A stretch of DNA of 64,000 nt from Methanobacteriota archaeon (lineage in GTDB: Archaea; Halobacteriota; Methanomicrobia; Methanomicrobiales; Methanoculleaceae). The notes beneath the pieces were generated by a model. It saw only the letters and a list, made by a program, of their open reading frames with translations. It was not told where the DNA came from and made no database searches. Location: the NCBI GenBank assembly GCA_016841955.1, contig JAENYE010000001.1, positions 756,025 to 820,024 on the forward strand, written 5' to 3'. Shown piece after piece: positions 8,207 to 15,785 of this stretch (its first letter is position 1; each line of letters starts with the position of its first letter). Position numbers and translations under genes: made by a program.

Positions 8207-8707
8207 ATGCAGCACTGCAAAAACGTCATCCTCATCGGCATGCCCGGTGCAGGGAAGAGCACCGTGGGCGTCATCCTTGCAAAATCCCTCGGCATGCAGT
8301 TCATCGATACGGATATCCTGATACAGGAACAGACCGGGAGGATGCTCCAGGAGATCCTTGACGAGGACGGGTCCGATGCGTTCAAGCGGATCGAGGAAGA
8401 GACGATCCTCTCCCTCCATCCCCGCCGTGCAGTGATCGCGACGGGCGGCAGCGTGGTGTGCAGCGGGGATGCGATGGCACACCTGAAGTCGGGAGGGATG
8501 GTCGTATACCTGAAGGTCTCGTATGAGGAGATGGAAAAGAGGCTCAAGAACATCACGACAAGGGGGATAGTCCTCCTTCCGGGCCAGAGTCTCCGCGAGA
8601 TGTACGACGAGCGCGTCCCGCTCTACGAGAAGTATGCCGATCTCACCGTCGCGTGTTCGGATGAGGATTTTGAATCTGTGGTCCGGAACGTGATCGGAGC
8701 GTTGTGA
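8207..8707 (+). CDS. Shikimate kinase, bacterial AroK-like P-loop type
   Basis: The ATG at 8207 follows GGGAG at good spacing and begins the conserved part (MQHCKNVILIG). The 166-residue product has the Walker A loop GMPGAGKST, shikimate-binding FIDTD, ATGGSVV, and a lid with ITTRGIV. It converts shikimate to shikimate 3-phosphate in the chorismate pathway. Most archaea use an unrelated GHMP-family shikimate kinase, so this bacterial-type enzyme in an integrated segment is notable. The lid lacks the usual RPLL motif, so a related small-molecule kinase role is possible. Confidence 0.8.
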   Translation: MQHCKNVILIGMPGAGKSTVGVILAKSLGMQFIDTDILIQEQTGRMLQEILDEDGSDAFKRIEEETILSLHPRRAVIATGGSVVCSGDAMAHLKSGGMVVYLKVSYEEMEKRLKNITTRGIVLLPGQSLREMYDERVPLYEKYADLTVACSDEDFESVVRNVIGAL

Positions 8708-8991
8708 AGAGTCTGGATGGTGTCTTGTGATCCACGTAAAAAAAGCCGATGCACCTGTCTTGAGTCCGGTGCGTCAGTCCCTTCCCGGACAGGATACGGG
8801 AGATGCCGGGATCGATCTCTGCAACTGCCCACCTGTTGATAATCTCTCGATCCGAATGGCGTGTCATTCTATCGTTCATGGTACGTGGTACAAGGTCTTC
8901 ATGTGCAGCGTGAAAGGGGTTTTGAAATGTTCATAGAAAATCCCTGATTTGCTCTCCCTGTCAATCAGAAGTGTATCGGTTAAGGAAGGGC
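8708..8991. other. Intergenic stretch, nothing recognised
   Basis: No supported gene or RNA is seen. Short frames here overlap on several strands and lack ribosome sites. Confidence 0.4.
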
Positions 8992-9174
8992 ATGATACCG
9001 TTCCTGTCCGGGCATCGAGATCGCTCGCATGTCGCCCATGATCTTAAGCGCACCGTTGCCGCCATGCTCCGCGACGGTATCCCCCGCCGGCAGATCGTCG
9101 AGGAGACCTCAGCCCTCTATGGCATCCCTCAGGAATGCATAGAGGAAGTCGTTTTAGCCTGTCCCCCTCAATAG
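8992..9174 (+). CDS. Small unknown protein, 60 aa
   Basis: The ATG at 8992 follows AAGGAAGG, a good ribosome site, which favours it over the GTG at 8971. The product has a helical middle (LKRTVAAMLRDGIPRRQIVE) and ends ECIEEVVLACPPQ. DGIPRRQIVEETSALYGIP resembles a helix-turn-helix-like pattern in which a regulator recognises repeated inputs, but no family is identified. A truncated relative lies at 5665-5745. Confidence 0.5.
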   Translation: MIPFLSGHRDRSHVAHDLKRTVAAMLRDGIPRRQIVEETSALYGIPQECIEEVVLACPPQ

Positions 9175-9290
9175 GTGCGTAGTCTCGGGAGAGGGAAAGA
9201 GTTACTCCCCGGACAAAAAAGAGGACTTCTGGCAATCCCCCTCGCCTTTCCGATTGTCTTTTCCGTTCTGGGTACAAGGCTTTCTTACCG

Positions 9291-9449
9291 ATGCTCAAGC
9301 GGATCGCTTTTACACTCATAGGAGCACTTTTCGGAGTTGCCTCACTTATTGGCATCCTGGATTCCGGTGAAGCTACCACATTTATATTCAGCGGACTGTT
9401 AGGAGCACTTGTGGGAGGATACATTGGCTATAACATCGCGAATAGGTAA
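9291..9449 (+). CDS. Small glycine-rich membrane protein, 52 aa
   Basis: ATG at 9291 and TAA at 9447-9449 frame a 52-residue protein. It has two hydrophobic helices, AFTLIGALFGVASLIGIL and FSGLLGALVGGYIGYNI, the second with a glycine-zipper spacing. No clear ribosome site is visible. Function is unknown. Confidence 0.45.
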   Translation: MLKRIAFTLIGALFGVASLIGILDSGEATTFIFSGLLGALVGGYIGYNIANR

Positions 9450-9489
9450 ATAGGGTACGTAAAGGTAGAGAGAAGGTGGCTGAAGGGAG

Positions 9490-9660
9490 ATGACCGAACA
9501 CGATGATACACATCACTGAGCTTGGAACGACGAGATGGATGAGCTCGGTCTGTCAGCGGACTCGGAAGTCGTGGAGTTTCTTATAAATCAATATGACAAA
9601 ACCCTCAAGGGCTATGGGAATGCTGTAAAAGAGATAGTTGAGACTGTGAAAAGAGTGTAG
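9490..9660 (+). pseudogene. Small ORF split by an in-frame TGA
   Basis: An ATG at 9490 preceded by AAGGG opens MTEHDDTHH and meets TGA at 9517-9519. The same frame continues through AWNDEMDELGL to TAG at 9658-9660. An internal ATG at 9535 would give a 41-residue helical protein (LSADSEVVEFLINQYDKTL). It looks like an antitoxin-sized helical protein, but no family is recognised. Either the gene is broken or translation starts at 9535. Confidence 0.35.
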
Positions 9661-9683
9661 TTCGGTTTTTCTTTTCCGCGAAG

Positions 9684-9929
9684 TTATTCCCTCTGTCTCA
9701 GTTTGTAGTAGATATCGACCAGAGCAAGGAACACTCCTACTCCGAGCAAACTGTATCCGATGAGGCGATCCTCACCGAAAATAATTCCTGCAATGATAAA
9801 GGCAAATGCAAGAGCTGCAAGTTTCGATAACCCTTCTTTTGATTTCTTGCGACTCGCGAAATACAGAACAATAGCAACTATGGCCAAAATAATGATAGAA
9901 ATGAGGATGTAGACCTGGGATGCATCCAT
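9684..9929 (-). CDS. Small three-helix membrane protein, 81 aa
   Basis: Three hydrophobic segments are clear: VYILISIIILAIVAIVLYF, LAALAFAFIIAGIIF and GYSLLGVGVFLALVDIYY. They are separated by a basic loop (SRKKSKEGLSK) and end in a charged tail. Function is unknown. It is the cargo gene nearest to the tRNA-Val end of the 6-kb segment. Confidence 0.6.
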   Translation of the reverse strand: MDASQVYILISIIILAIVAIVLYFASRKKSKEGLSKLAALAFAFIIAGIIFGEDRLIGYSLLGVGVFLALVDIYYKLRQRE

Positions 9930-10001
9930 AGATACTAATACCTTCGGGAATATTTATACCCGTAGTTACGTGCTAATTTCTCAAAAAGAAGCGGTTAATG
10001 A

Positions 10002-10075
10002 TGGGCTCGTCGAGATTCGAACTCGAGACCTCCGCCGTGTGAAGGCGACGTCATAACCAGCTAGACCACGAGCCC
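10002..10075 (-). tRNA. tRNA-Val (anticodon CAC)
   Basis: The minus strand folds as a cloverleaf: acceptor GGGCTCG paired with CGAGCCC, D arm GTCTAGCTGGTTATGAC, anticodon loop TTCACAC (anticodon CAC, reads GUG), and T arm TCGAG-TTCGAAT-CTCGA. The discriminator is A and CCA is not encoded. Its 3' half is duplicated at 2837 and 4001, marking it as an integration target. Confidence 0.95.
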
Positions 10076-10077
10076 CA

Positions 10078-10148
10078 TGCATCGACCGGGAATTGAACCC
10101 GGGCTATTGGCTTGGAAGGCCAAAGTCATACCACTAGACCATCGATGC
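10078..10148 (-). tRNA. tRNA-Gly (anticodon TCC)
   Basis: The minus strand folds with acceptor GCATCGA/TCGATGC, anticodon loop CTTCCAA (anticodon TCC, reads GGA) and T arm CCCGG-GTTCAAT-TCCGG (approximate edges). It lies two bases upstream of tRNA-Val in the transcribed direction, so both are probably made as one precursor. Confidence 0.95.
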
Positions 10149-10182
10149 AAACGCACGTCTGCCTACATAGATAGACCGTGCT

Positions 10183-10196
10183 GAATATTAAATATT
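10183..10196 (-). promoter_or_regulatory. TATA box for the tRNA-Gly/tRNA-Val unit
   Basis: The minus strand reads AATATTTAATATTC about 35 nt before the 5' end of tRNA-Gly, correct for an archaeal TATA box and a short precursor leader. Confidence 0.5.
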
Positions 10197-10220
10197 GGGT
10201 GGGAGAGAACCCGGGCGGGC

Positions 10221-11102
10221 TCAGTACCCGCGCTGCTGTGCCTGCAGCTCCTCGAGGGCGGCCACCCGCTTCTCCAGCGGCGGGTGCGTGGAGAAGAGCT
10301 CCATCAGGGTGTTCCCCGAGAGCGCCGGGATGATGAAGAAGGCGTTTGCACCCTCCACTTCCTGTTTCTTCTCGGCAGGGATGTAGTCCATCCGCCCGCT
10401 GATCTTCTGGAGCGCCGAGATCAGTGCCCCGGGATTGCCGGTGATATAGGCGCTGCCCCGGTCGGCGGCAAACTCCCGGTAGCGGGAGAGCGCCCTGATG
10501 AGGAGGGTGCTCACGACCCAGACGAGGATCGAGGCGATGAAGACCAGGATCAGTGCTCCGGCATTGCTGTCGCGGCGGCCGAAGAGACCGATGAAGAACC
10601 AGTTCCGCATGATCAGGAAGGCGAGCATGGAGAGGAAACTCGCCACCGTCAGGGTGAGCATGTCCCGGTTCTTCACGTGGGAGAGCTCGTGGGCGAGCAC
10701 CGCTTCGAGTTCGTCCCTGGAGAGTATCCGCATGATCGAATCGGTGACGGCAACCACGGCGTTCTTGTGGTTCCGCCCGGTGGCAAACGCGTTGGGGACG
10801 GGTGACTGCATGATCCCGATCTTCGGCATGGGCAGACCTGCCTCGGTAGCGAGGTGCTGGACTGTGCGGTGCAGCTCGGGATATTCGTCCTCCCCGACGA
10901 TACGCGTACCGGTACTCCAGAGGACCAGCTTGTCCGAGAAGAAGTACTGGACGAATGCCATGCCGGCGGCCACCAGCAGGAGGAACTCAAAGCCGAATCC
11001 CAGGGCAGAAAGGATACCCAGGAAGATCAGGTAGACTATGAGGAGCAGGAACGACGTCAAAAGCATCCTCATCGTGAGACCGAAGTCGCGCGTCCACTTC
11101 AT
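10221..11102 (-). CDS. htpX: HtpX-like membrane zinc metalloprotease (M48)
   Basis: The 293-residue protein has two N-terminal membrane helices (about 12-50), the zinc motif VLAHELSHVKNRDM (His, Glu, His) and two more membrane helices. A third zinc-ligand region, YREFAADRGSAYITG, follows. The C-terminal STHPPLEKRVAALEEL is typical of HtpX. It is a membrane quality-control endoprotease that cuts misfolded membrane proteins at the cytoplasmic face. It is transcribed alone, with a TATA-like GTATATCTTAATATC about 26-40 nt before the ATG. Confidence 0.95.
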   Translation of the reverse strand: MKWTRDFGLTMRMLLTSFLLLIVYLIFLGILSALGFGFEFLLLVAAGMAFVQYFFSDKLVLWSTGTRIVGEDEYPELHRTVQHLATEAGLPMPKIGIMQSPVPNAFATGRNHKNAVVAVTDSIMRILSRDELEAVLAHELSHVKNRDMLTLTVASFLSMLAFLIMRNWFFIGLFGRRDSNAGALILVFIASILVWVVSTLLIRALSRYREFAADRGSAYITGNPGALISALQKISGRMDYIPAEKKQEVEGANAFFIIPALSGNTLMELFSTHPPLEKRVAALEELQAQQRGY

Positions 11103-11242
11103 GACGAGGATCTATTGGACCGGATCGATATTAAGATATACGCCGAAATCTCCCCGAGCGCTCCCGTTTGAACCGCGATCCGGTGCGTTTCCACCGTGCG
11201 CCAGTGTCCTTATGATGCCGGGGCGATATACATTAGAACCGG

Positions 11243-12007
11243 ATGACACTGAACGAAGTGACCATCAGCAGGGCCATTCTCGAGGAGCAGCACCGGGCGC
11301 TCCTCGACCACCTCGAGATGGACGCCGCCGTCATCGGCGGGGGCCCCTCGGGGCTCGCCTGCGCCGCGCTCCTCGGCGAGAGGGGTGTCCGGTGCGCACT
11401 CATCGAGAAGAAGCTCAGTATCGGCGGCGGCATGTGGGGCGGCGGGATGATGTTCCCCCGGATCGTCGTCCAGGAAGAAGCCCGCCGGCTCCTCGACAGG
11501 TTCGGGATCGCCTACCGGGAGTTCGAGGAGGGTTACTACGTCGCAAAATCGGTCGAGGCGGTCGCCAAACTCACCGCGGCAGCCTGCGACGCCGGCGTCG
11601 AGTTCTTCAACCTCACCACCGTCGAGGACGTCATGGTCAGGGGCGACGGCAGGGTCGGCGGCCTCGTCATCAACTGGACGCCGGTCGACATGGCCGGGCT
11701 GCACGTCGACCCGCTCACCGTGGCCTGCACCTGCACCGTCGATGCGACCGGCCACGACGCCATGATCGCCCGGATGATCGAGCGGAAAGGCGGCGGACTC
11801 CGGGTCAAGGGCGAGAGTTTCATGTGGGCCGAGCGTGCCGAGTCGCAGATCCTCGATCACACGAAAGAAGTCTTCCCCGGCCTCTTTGTCACCGGGATGG
11901 CGGCAAACGCCGTTGCCGGGGAGTGCCGCATGGGACCGATCTTCGGCGGGATGCTGCTCTCCGGGGAGCGTGCCGCAGAACTGGTCGCGGAGAGATTGGG
12001 CCGGTAA
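11243..12007 (+). CDS. thi4: Thi4-type thiazole synthase (sulfide-dependent)
   Basis: The 254-residue protein has an FAD/NAD-binding GGGPSGLACA at 32-41, the flavin region GGGMWGGGMMFP, and a C-terminal FVTGMAANAVAGECRMGPIFGGML. Thi4 makes the ADP-thiazole precursor of thiamine from NAD and glycine. Fungal Thi4 gives up its own active-site cysteine sulfur. Here the aligned position is His154 (AGLHVDP), as in methanococcal enzymes that use free sulfide catalytically. That alignment is by eye. The gene is followed closely by an unrelated-looking gene at 12051. Confidence 0.92.
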   Translation: MTLNEVTISRAILEEQHRALLDHLEMDAAVIGGGPSGLACAALLGERGVRCALIEKKLSIGGGMWGGGMMFPRIVVQEEARRLLDRFGIAYREFEEGYYVAKSVEAVAKLTAAACDAGVEFFNLTTVEDVMVRGDGRVGGLVINWTPVDMAGLHVDPLTVACTCTVDATGHDAMIARMIERKGGGLRVKGESFMWAERAESQILDHTKEVFPGLFVTGMAANAVAGECRMGPIFGGMLLSGERAAELVAERLGR

Positions 12008-12050
12008 CACTTCAGAACCATTTTTACCGCCCCGGTAGTTACCAATAGGT

Positions 12051-12701
12051 ATGGAAGAGATCGACCCGGAGTCCCTGGCTGAGATCGCATACGGGATCTT
12101 TGAGATCTTCCTCAACCGCGAACTCCGCATCAGGGGTTCGTACCTATTCGAACTCGTCGAACAGGGGACTGATTTTGAGGCCGACGTCCGTGAGATCTTC
12201 GGGCGGTTCCAGGAGGACTACCCGGAGCTCGCCGAGGCGCTTCTCCGCCGGTTCGGCGGGATCGATGCGATTTACGCGCCCCTCAGGGCGGGCGAAGGGG
12301 TTCTCCCCTCAAAGACGACCCGGATGTACTGGATCGTCCAGGACGCCCCGGGGCCCGCGGCGAGAGGCCTCGATGACGAGCAGGTGGGGAAATGGCTTAT
12401 ATTCGTCCCCGCGGAAGAGGTGGACGAGGCGTGGAGGAAGGTCCGGGACGAGACGGCGCGGGGAGTGCTCGGGATATCCGCGAAAGTCAGCACCGCCAAA
12501 CCGAACCCGGACTCGCGCGACGAGCGGTCGGTCATCTACGTCTACACCCGGGACTGGGCGGACGAGGCGGACGTGATGCGGGTCCGCGAGCGGCTCCGTG
12601 ACCTCGGGTTTGAGGAACGGATCGGCTACAAGCGCAACATCGAGACGTACAGGGGCGAGTACAGCGAAGAGGGCAGAAAGGTCACCTACTACAGCGCCTA
12701 G
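12051..12701 (+). CDS. Conserved archaeal protein, possible phosphothreonine-lyase-like (DUF1917) domain
   Basis: The 216-residue protein has a helical N-terminal part (IAYGIFEIFLNRELRIR) and a C-terminal alpha/beta domain. The latter includes KTTRMYWIVQD, GKWLIFVPAEEVDEAWRKV, LGISAKVSTAKPN and VIYVYTRDWADEADVMRV. The second half fits what is annotated as a putative phosphothreonine lyase or DUF1917/Bles03-like domain. I recall that link from family descriptions and could not test it. It lies 43 bp after Thi4 and may be cotranscribed. Function is unknown. Confidence 0.6.
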   Translation: MEEIDPESLAEIAYGIFEIFLNRELRIRGSYLFELVEQGTDFEADVREIFGRFQEDYPELAEALLRRFGGIDAIYAPLRAGEGVLPSKTTRMYWIVQDAPGPAARGLDDEQVGKWLIFVPAEEVDEAWRKVRDETARGVLGISAKVSTAKPNPDSRDERSVIYVYTRDWADEADVMRVRERLRDLGFEERIGYKRNIETYRGEYSEEGRKVTYYSA

Positions 12702-12828
12702 AGGCGGACCCTGCGGTCGCTCCCCGTTCCCTCCTTATGGATAACAACTAAAAAGAGTGCCCCGGATCCCCGATCCCGCCGCGATCGGGAGCATCCGGAT
12801 GTTGAATGCGCGAAGCGCTACGGCGACG

Positions 12829-12975
12829 TTACGCCTTCCTTTCCTTGGACTTGGCGCGGAGTTCGTCCGAGCCGCATTTACGGCAGCGGGTCGCGCGGAT
12901 TGCGTTCCGTGCGTTGCATTTCATACAGATCTTTACGTTGAGCAGACGTGCTTCAGCTTCGGGAAATCTTGCCAT
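12829..12975 (-). CDS. rpl40e: Ribosomal protein L40e
   Basis: The 48-residue product has the zinc ribbon CMKCNARN...RCRKCG (two CxxC pairs) and the basic tail of archaeal L40e. The ATG at 12975 gives the standard N-terminus ([17 protein letters not shown]). It is the last gene of the long minus-strand information cluster, 28 bp after RdgB. Confidence 0.95.
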   Translation of the reverse strand: MARFPEAEARLLNVKICMKCNARNAIRATRCRKCGSDELRAKSKERKA

Positions 12976-13003
12976 GTTGAAAACACCACTTGTCAGTTTG
13001 GTA

Positions 13004-13582
13004 CTATTCGTTCTTGCTACTATTAACAGTTCTGCCGCCCCCGGCCTCCCGCTCGACCCAGGCGCGGAACGCCTCGAGCGCCCGCGCCCGATGAGAGATC
13101 CGGCTCTTCTCGGCAAGCGGCATCTCGGCGAGCGTCTGCCCGGCGTGGGCGAAGATCGGGTCGTAGCCGAACCCGCCCTCCCCCCGGGGGGCGACGATCG
13201 TCCCCGGCAGGATTCCCCGGAAGATCCGGACACCGTCCTCGCGGGCGAACGCGATCGCCGTCTCGAAGTGGGCGCTTCGGTCCTCCACGCCCTCCATGAG
13301 TTTCAGGACTCCCGCGTTCCCGATGGTGTCGTGGACGTATGCGGCGTACGGCCCGGGAAATCCCCGGAGCGCGTCGATGAAGAGGCCGGTGTCGTCGACG
13401 ATCAGCGGGCGGGAGATCGCCCGGTAGGCAAACTCCGCCTTCTCCCTGGCGATCTCCCCGACGTCGTCGTGGCGGAACTCCGGGCATTCCAGCGCGACGT
13501 GCTCGACCTCCAGCACCCCCGCAAAGTAGGCCGCCACCTCCCGCGCCTTGTTGGCGTTGCTCGTCACCACCGCGAGCTTCAC
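13004..13582 (-). CDS. XTP/dITP pyrophosphatase (RdgB/HAM1)
   Basis: The GTG at 13580-13582 overlaps the Kae1-Bud32 stop (GTGA) and begins [15 protein letters not shown], the family's N-terminal nucleotide motif. Later motifs are [36 protein letters not shown] and a C-terminal [11 protein letters not shown]. The 192-residue enzyme hydrolyses non-canonical purine triphosphates such as ITP and XTP to monophosphates, cleaning the nucleotide pool. Confidence 0.95.
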   Translation of the reverse strand: MKLAVVTSNANKAREVAAYFAGVLEVEHVALECPEFRHDDVGEIAREKAEFAYRAISRPLIVDDTGLFIDALRGFPGPYAAYVHDTIGNAGVLKLMEGVEDRSAHFETAIAFAREDGVRIFRGILPGTIVAPRGEGGFGYDPIFAHAGQTLAEMPLAEKSRISHRARALEAFRAWVEREAGGGRTVNSSKNE

Positions 13583-15162
13583 AGGTAGCGCCCCCGCAGT
13601 TCGACCTCGTGCTCCCGGGAGAGAGCCTCGTCCGCCCCCGGGAACACGCCCGCGTACCCCTCGACGAAGGCTTCCTTCAGCTCCTCGAAGTTCTCCGTGG
13701 TACTCTCGAGCGTCTGGAAGAAGACGTGGAGGTCGACCCCCCGCGCCTCGACCTCCGATGAGGTGGACGCAAGCCCGAAGTCTATTAAGACGCACTGGCC
13801 GTCGCGGACGATCATGTTGCTCGTCGTCAGGTCGCCGTGGACGATCCCCGTCCCGTGCAGCCTCCCGACCGCCTCGCCCGCGAGGCGGATCGTCTCCGGC
13901 GCGGCGACGTATTTCAGCACTACGCCTGCGACACGCTCCATGACGATCGTGTCCGCGGTGATATCCCGGATCACCGGGGTGGGGACGCCCGCCCGCCGCG
14001 CCGCCGCGATCAGGCGGGCCTCTGCCCGGGTCCGCTCCGCGATCAGCCGGCGGTCGAGGCCTGGGTTCCGGTAGCGCTTGCTCGTCCGGCGCTTGACCAC
14101 ACTCTCCTCCCCGATCTCCACGACCGCCTCCGCGCCCCGGGCGACCCCCTCGTCGTGCGGCGCGGCGGCAAAGATCTCGCCGGGCTCCGTCCGCCAGGCG
14201 ACCTCCACCTCGTCCGCCCGGTAGCCCGGACGGATCTGCGACTCCTCGAGGGGGAGCGTGACGCCGTGCTCCAGCATGACCTTGCCCGTGTAGGCGATCA
14301 TCGCGCCGTTGTCGCCGAGGTATGTCCGCTCCGGGACGGCGAACGCCGCTCCACGGTCCTCGCACATCACCCGCAGCATCTCCTGGAGCCGCCCGTTCGC
14401 GCCGACCCCGCCGACCAGCAGCACCTCTTCCTTGCCGGCATGCGCGAGTGCGCGCTCGGTCACCTCGACACACATCGCAAACGCGGTCTCCTGCAGGCCG
14501 GAGCAGACGTCCTCGAGCGTCGCCGTGCTCTCCTGGGCGGCGCTGACGAGCCCGGAGAAGGCGAGGTCCATCCCTTTAACCGTGTAGGGGAGCTCGATGT
14601 AGTCTCCCTGCCGCGCAAGGGTCTCGATGACCGGGCCGCCCGGGTGCGGGAGATCGTGGCTCCGGGCGAACTTGTCGAGCGCGTTTCCAAGGCCGATATC
14701 CAGCGTCTCCCCGAAGATCCTGTAGCGGCCGTTCAAGTAGCCGAGCACCTGCGTGTTCGCGCCGCTCGCGTAGAGGACGATCGGGTCGGAAAACCCGGTC
14801 GCCCACCTCCCGATCTCGACGTGCGCCACGCAGTGGTTGACGCCGACGAGCGGCACGCCGAGGGCAATCGAGAGGGCCCGTGCGGCGGTCGCCACCGTCC
14901 GGAGCGAGGGGCCGAGGCCGGGCCCCTGGGAGAAGGCGACGGCCCGGATCCGCTCCGGCTCCGCGAGCACCCGGGAGACGACCTCCTTCATCACCGAGGC
15001 GTGGTGCTGCGCGGCCTCCCTCGGGTGGATCCCTCCCTTCGGCGGGACGTAGGGCGACGAATAGAGGGCGACCAGGTCTTCCCCGAAGAGAGCGGCGCTG
15101 AGGTTCCACGCGGTTCCTTCAAGACCCAGCACCAGCCCGTCACCAGGCATTACATCAGGCAT
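13579..15162 (-). CDS. Kae1-Bud32 fusion: tRNA t6A37 threonylcarbamoyltransferase plus kinase
   Basis: Residues 1 to about 330 are Kae1/TsaD: GLEGTAWNLSAALF, the metal motif VNHCVAHVEIGRW (HxxxH), YASGANTQVL and LLVGGVGANGRL. Residues about 340-527 are the small Bud32 (PRPK) kinase: VVKRRTSKRYRNP, catalytic GIVHGDLTTSNM and VLIDFGLAS. Together with Pcc1 and Cgi121, these KEOPS parts add threonylcarbamoyl to A37 of ANN-decoding tRNAs. The fusion is common in euryarchaea. The start at 15162 lies about 28 bp after a TATA box, so the message is probably leaderless. Confidence 0.96.
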   Translation of the reverse strand: MPDVMPGDGLVLGLEGTAWNLSAALFGEDLVALYSSPYVPPKGGIHPREAAQHHASVMKEVVSRVLAEPERIRAVAFSQGPGLGPSLRTVATAARALSIALGVPLVGVNHCVAHVEIGRWATGFSDPIVLYASGANTQVLGYLNGRYRIFGETLDIGLGNALDKFARSHDLPHPGGPVIETLARQGDYIELPYTVKGMDLAFSGLVSAAQESTATLEDVCSGLQETAFAMCVEVTERALAHAGKEEVLLVGGVGANGRLQEMLRVMCEDRGAAFAVPERTYLGDNGAMIAYTGKVMLEHGVTLPLEESQIRPGYRADEVEVAWRTEPGEIFAAAPHDEGVARGAEAVVEIGEESVVKRRTSKRYRNPGLDRRLIAERTRAEARLIAAARRAGVPTPVIRDITADTIVMERVAGVVLKYVAAPETIRLAGEAVGRLHGTGIVHGDLTTSNMIVRDGQCVLIDFGLASTSSEVEARGVDLHVFFQTLESTTENFEELKEAFVEGYAGVFPGADEALSREHEVELRGRYL

Positions 15163-15190
15163 AAAACAGGTATCGCTCCGTTCGTTCCAT

Positions 15191-15198
15191 TATAAAAA
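15191..15198 (-). promoter_or_regulatory. TATA box for kae1-bud32
   Basis: The minus strand reads TTTTTATA about 29 nt before the ATG at 15162. Just upstream lies a GC-rich palindrome (ACCGGCCGCGGCCGGT, about 15200-15215) that could end the S27ae transcript. Confidence 0.55.
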
Positions 15199-15236
15199 GA
15201 CCGGCCGCGGCCGGTGAACTGTGGCCGCGGCCGTAT
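15199..15236. terminator. GC-rich palindromes between rps27ae and kae1
   Basis: GACCGGCCGCGGCCGGT is self-complementary, and a related GTGGCCGCGGCCGTA follows it. On the minus strand the palindrome is followed by a T-rich run, so it may act as a terminator before the kae1 promoter. It could equally be an operator. Confidence 0.35.
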
Positions 15237-15256
15237 TGGTATCAGGGAGTGAGGAC

Positions 15257-15412
15257 CTACTTCCGGAACTCGGTGTAGCCGCACTTGCCGCAGGCCACGC
15301 GGTCCTTGTGCTCGGCCATCAGGATGCCGGGGCCGCACCGGGGGCAGTGCCGCTTCTGCAGAACCGCCGCATCGCCCTTGACTTCGTAGCACTCGTGTCT
15401 CTTGACCGCCAT
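15257..15412 (-). CDS. rps27ae: Ribosomal protein S27ae
   Basis: The 51-residue product has a basic N-terminus ([13 protein letters not shown]) and a zinc ribbon CPRCGPG...CGKCGYTEF (two CxxC pairs), the standard archaeal S27ae. It follows S24e by three bases and is cotranscribed with it. Confidence 0.95.
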   Translation of the reverse strand: MAVKRHECYEVKGDAAVLQKRHCPRCGPGILMAEHKDRVACGKCGYTEFRK

Positions 15413-15415
15413 GCC

Positions 15416-15709
15416 TTACGCCTCGCTCTCCGCTTTGGGCTCGCCGCGCTTGAGCAGGTACTCCCGCTCGGTCGACTTCTTGCTCTCCTCGTCGTCATAG
15501 ATCCGGGCACGGCCGAACAGTTCCATCTTCCCGAACCGGGTCCGCTCGAGGTCCAGCACGAGGAGGTTCTCATCCTTGTTTTGCAGCGCGGCGAGCTTCT
15601 CCTGGATGCTCTTCCGCGAGGGCGTCGGTCCGTCGAAGGTGAGAGTAAACGAAAGCTCTCTCCTGTTCAACACCTCGTTCCTCACATCACGGGTAATTTC
15701 GAAGTCCAT
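15416..15709 (-). CDS. rps24e: Ribosomal protein S24e
   Basis: The 97-residue protein begins MDFEITRDVRNEVLNRRE and contains TPSRKSIQEKLAAL and ARIYDDEESKKSTEREYLL, the S24e signature. It is a small-subunit protein encoded beside S27ae, Spt4 and Rpo7 in many euryarchaea. Confidence 0.96.
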   Translation of the reverse strand: MDFEITRDVRNEVLNRRELSFTLTFDGPTPSRKSIQEKLAALQNKDENLLVLDLERTRFGKMELFGRARIYDDEESKKSTEREYLLKRGEPKAESEA

Positions 15710-15785
15710 CGATATCCCTAAAATATTGTTGACGGGTTTATTTATACTCTGGGATGGGGCGCGGGTACGGGTTTCGCCGCATCGC

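Noticed and set aside
9490-9519. Selenocysteine reading of the in-frame TGA
   Set aside because: Methanomicrobiales are not known for selenoproteins, there is no SECIS-like structure evident, and the product matches no selenoprotein.
11210-12130. Long minus-strand ORF opposite Thi4
   Set aside because: GC-rich antisense frames are long by chance here. The plus strand carries the real conserved motifs.
13004-14473. 489-codon frame seeming to fuse another domain to RdgB
   Set aside because: The extra N-terminal part is an out-of-frame reading of Kae1-Bud32. The GTG at 13582 with the GTGA overlap is the real start.
13837-15195. 452-codon plus-strand ORF across kae1-bud32
   Set aside because: It shows arginine- and proline-rich composition with no motif. 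The minus strand encodes both conserved domains.
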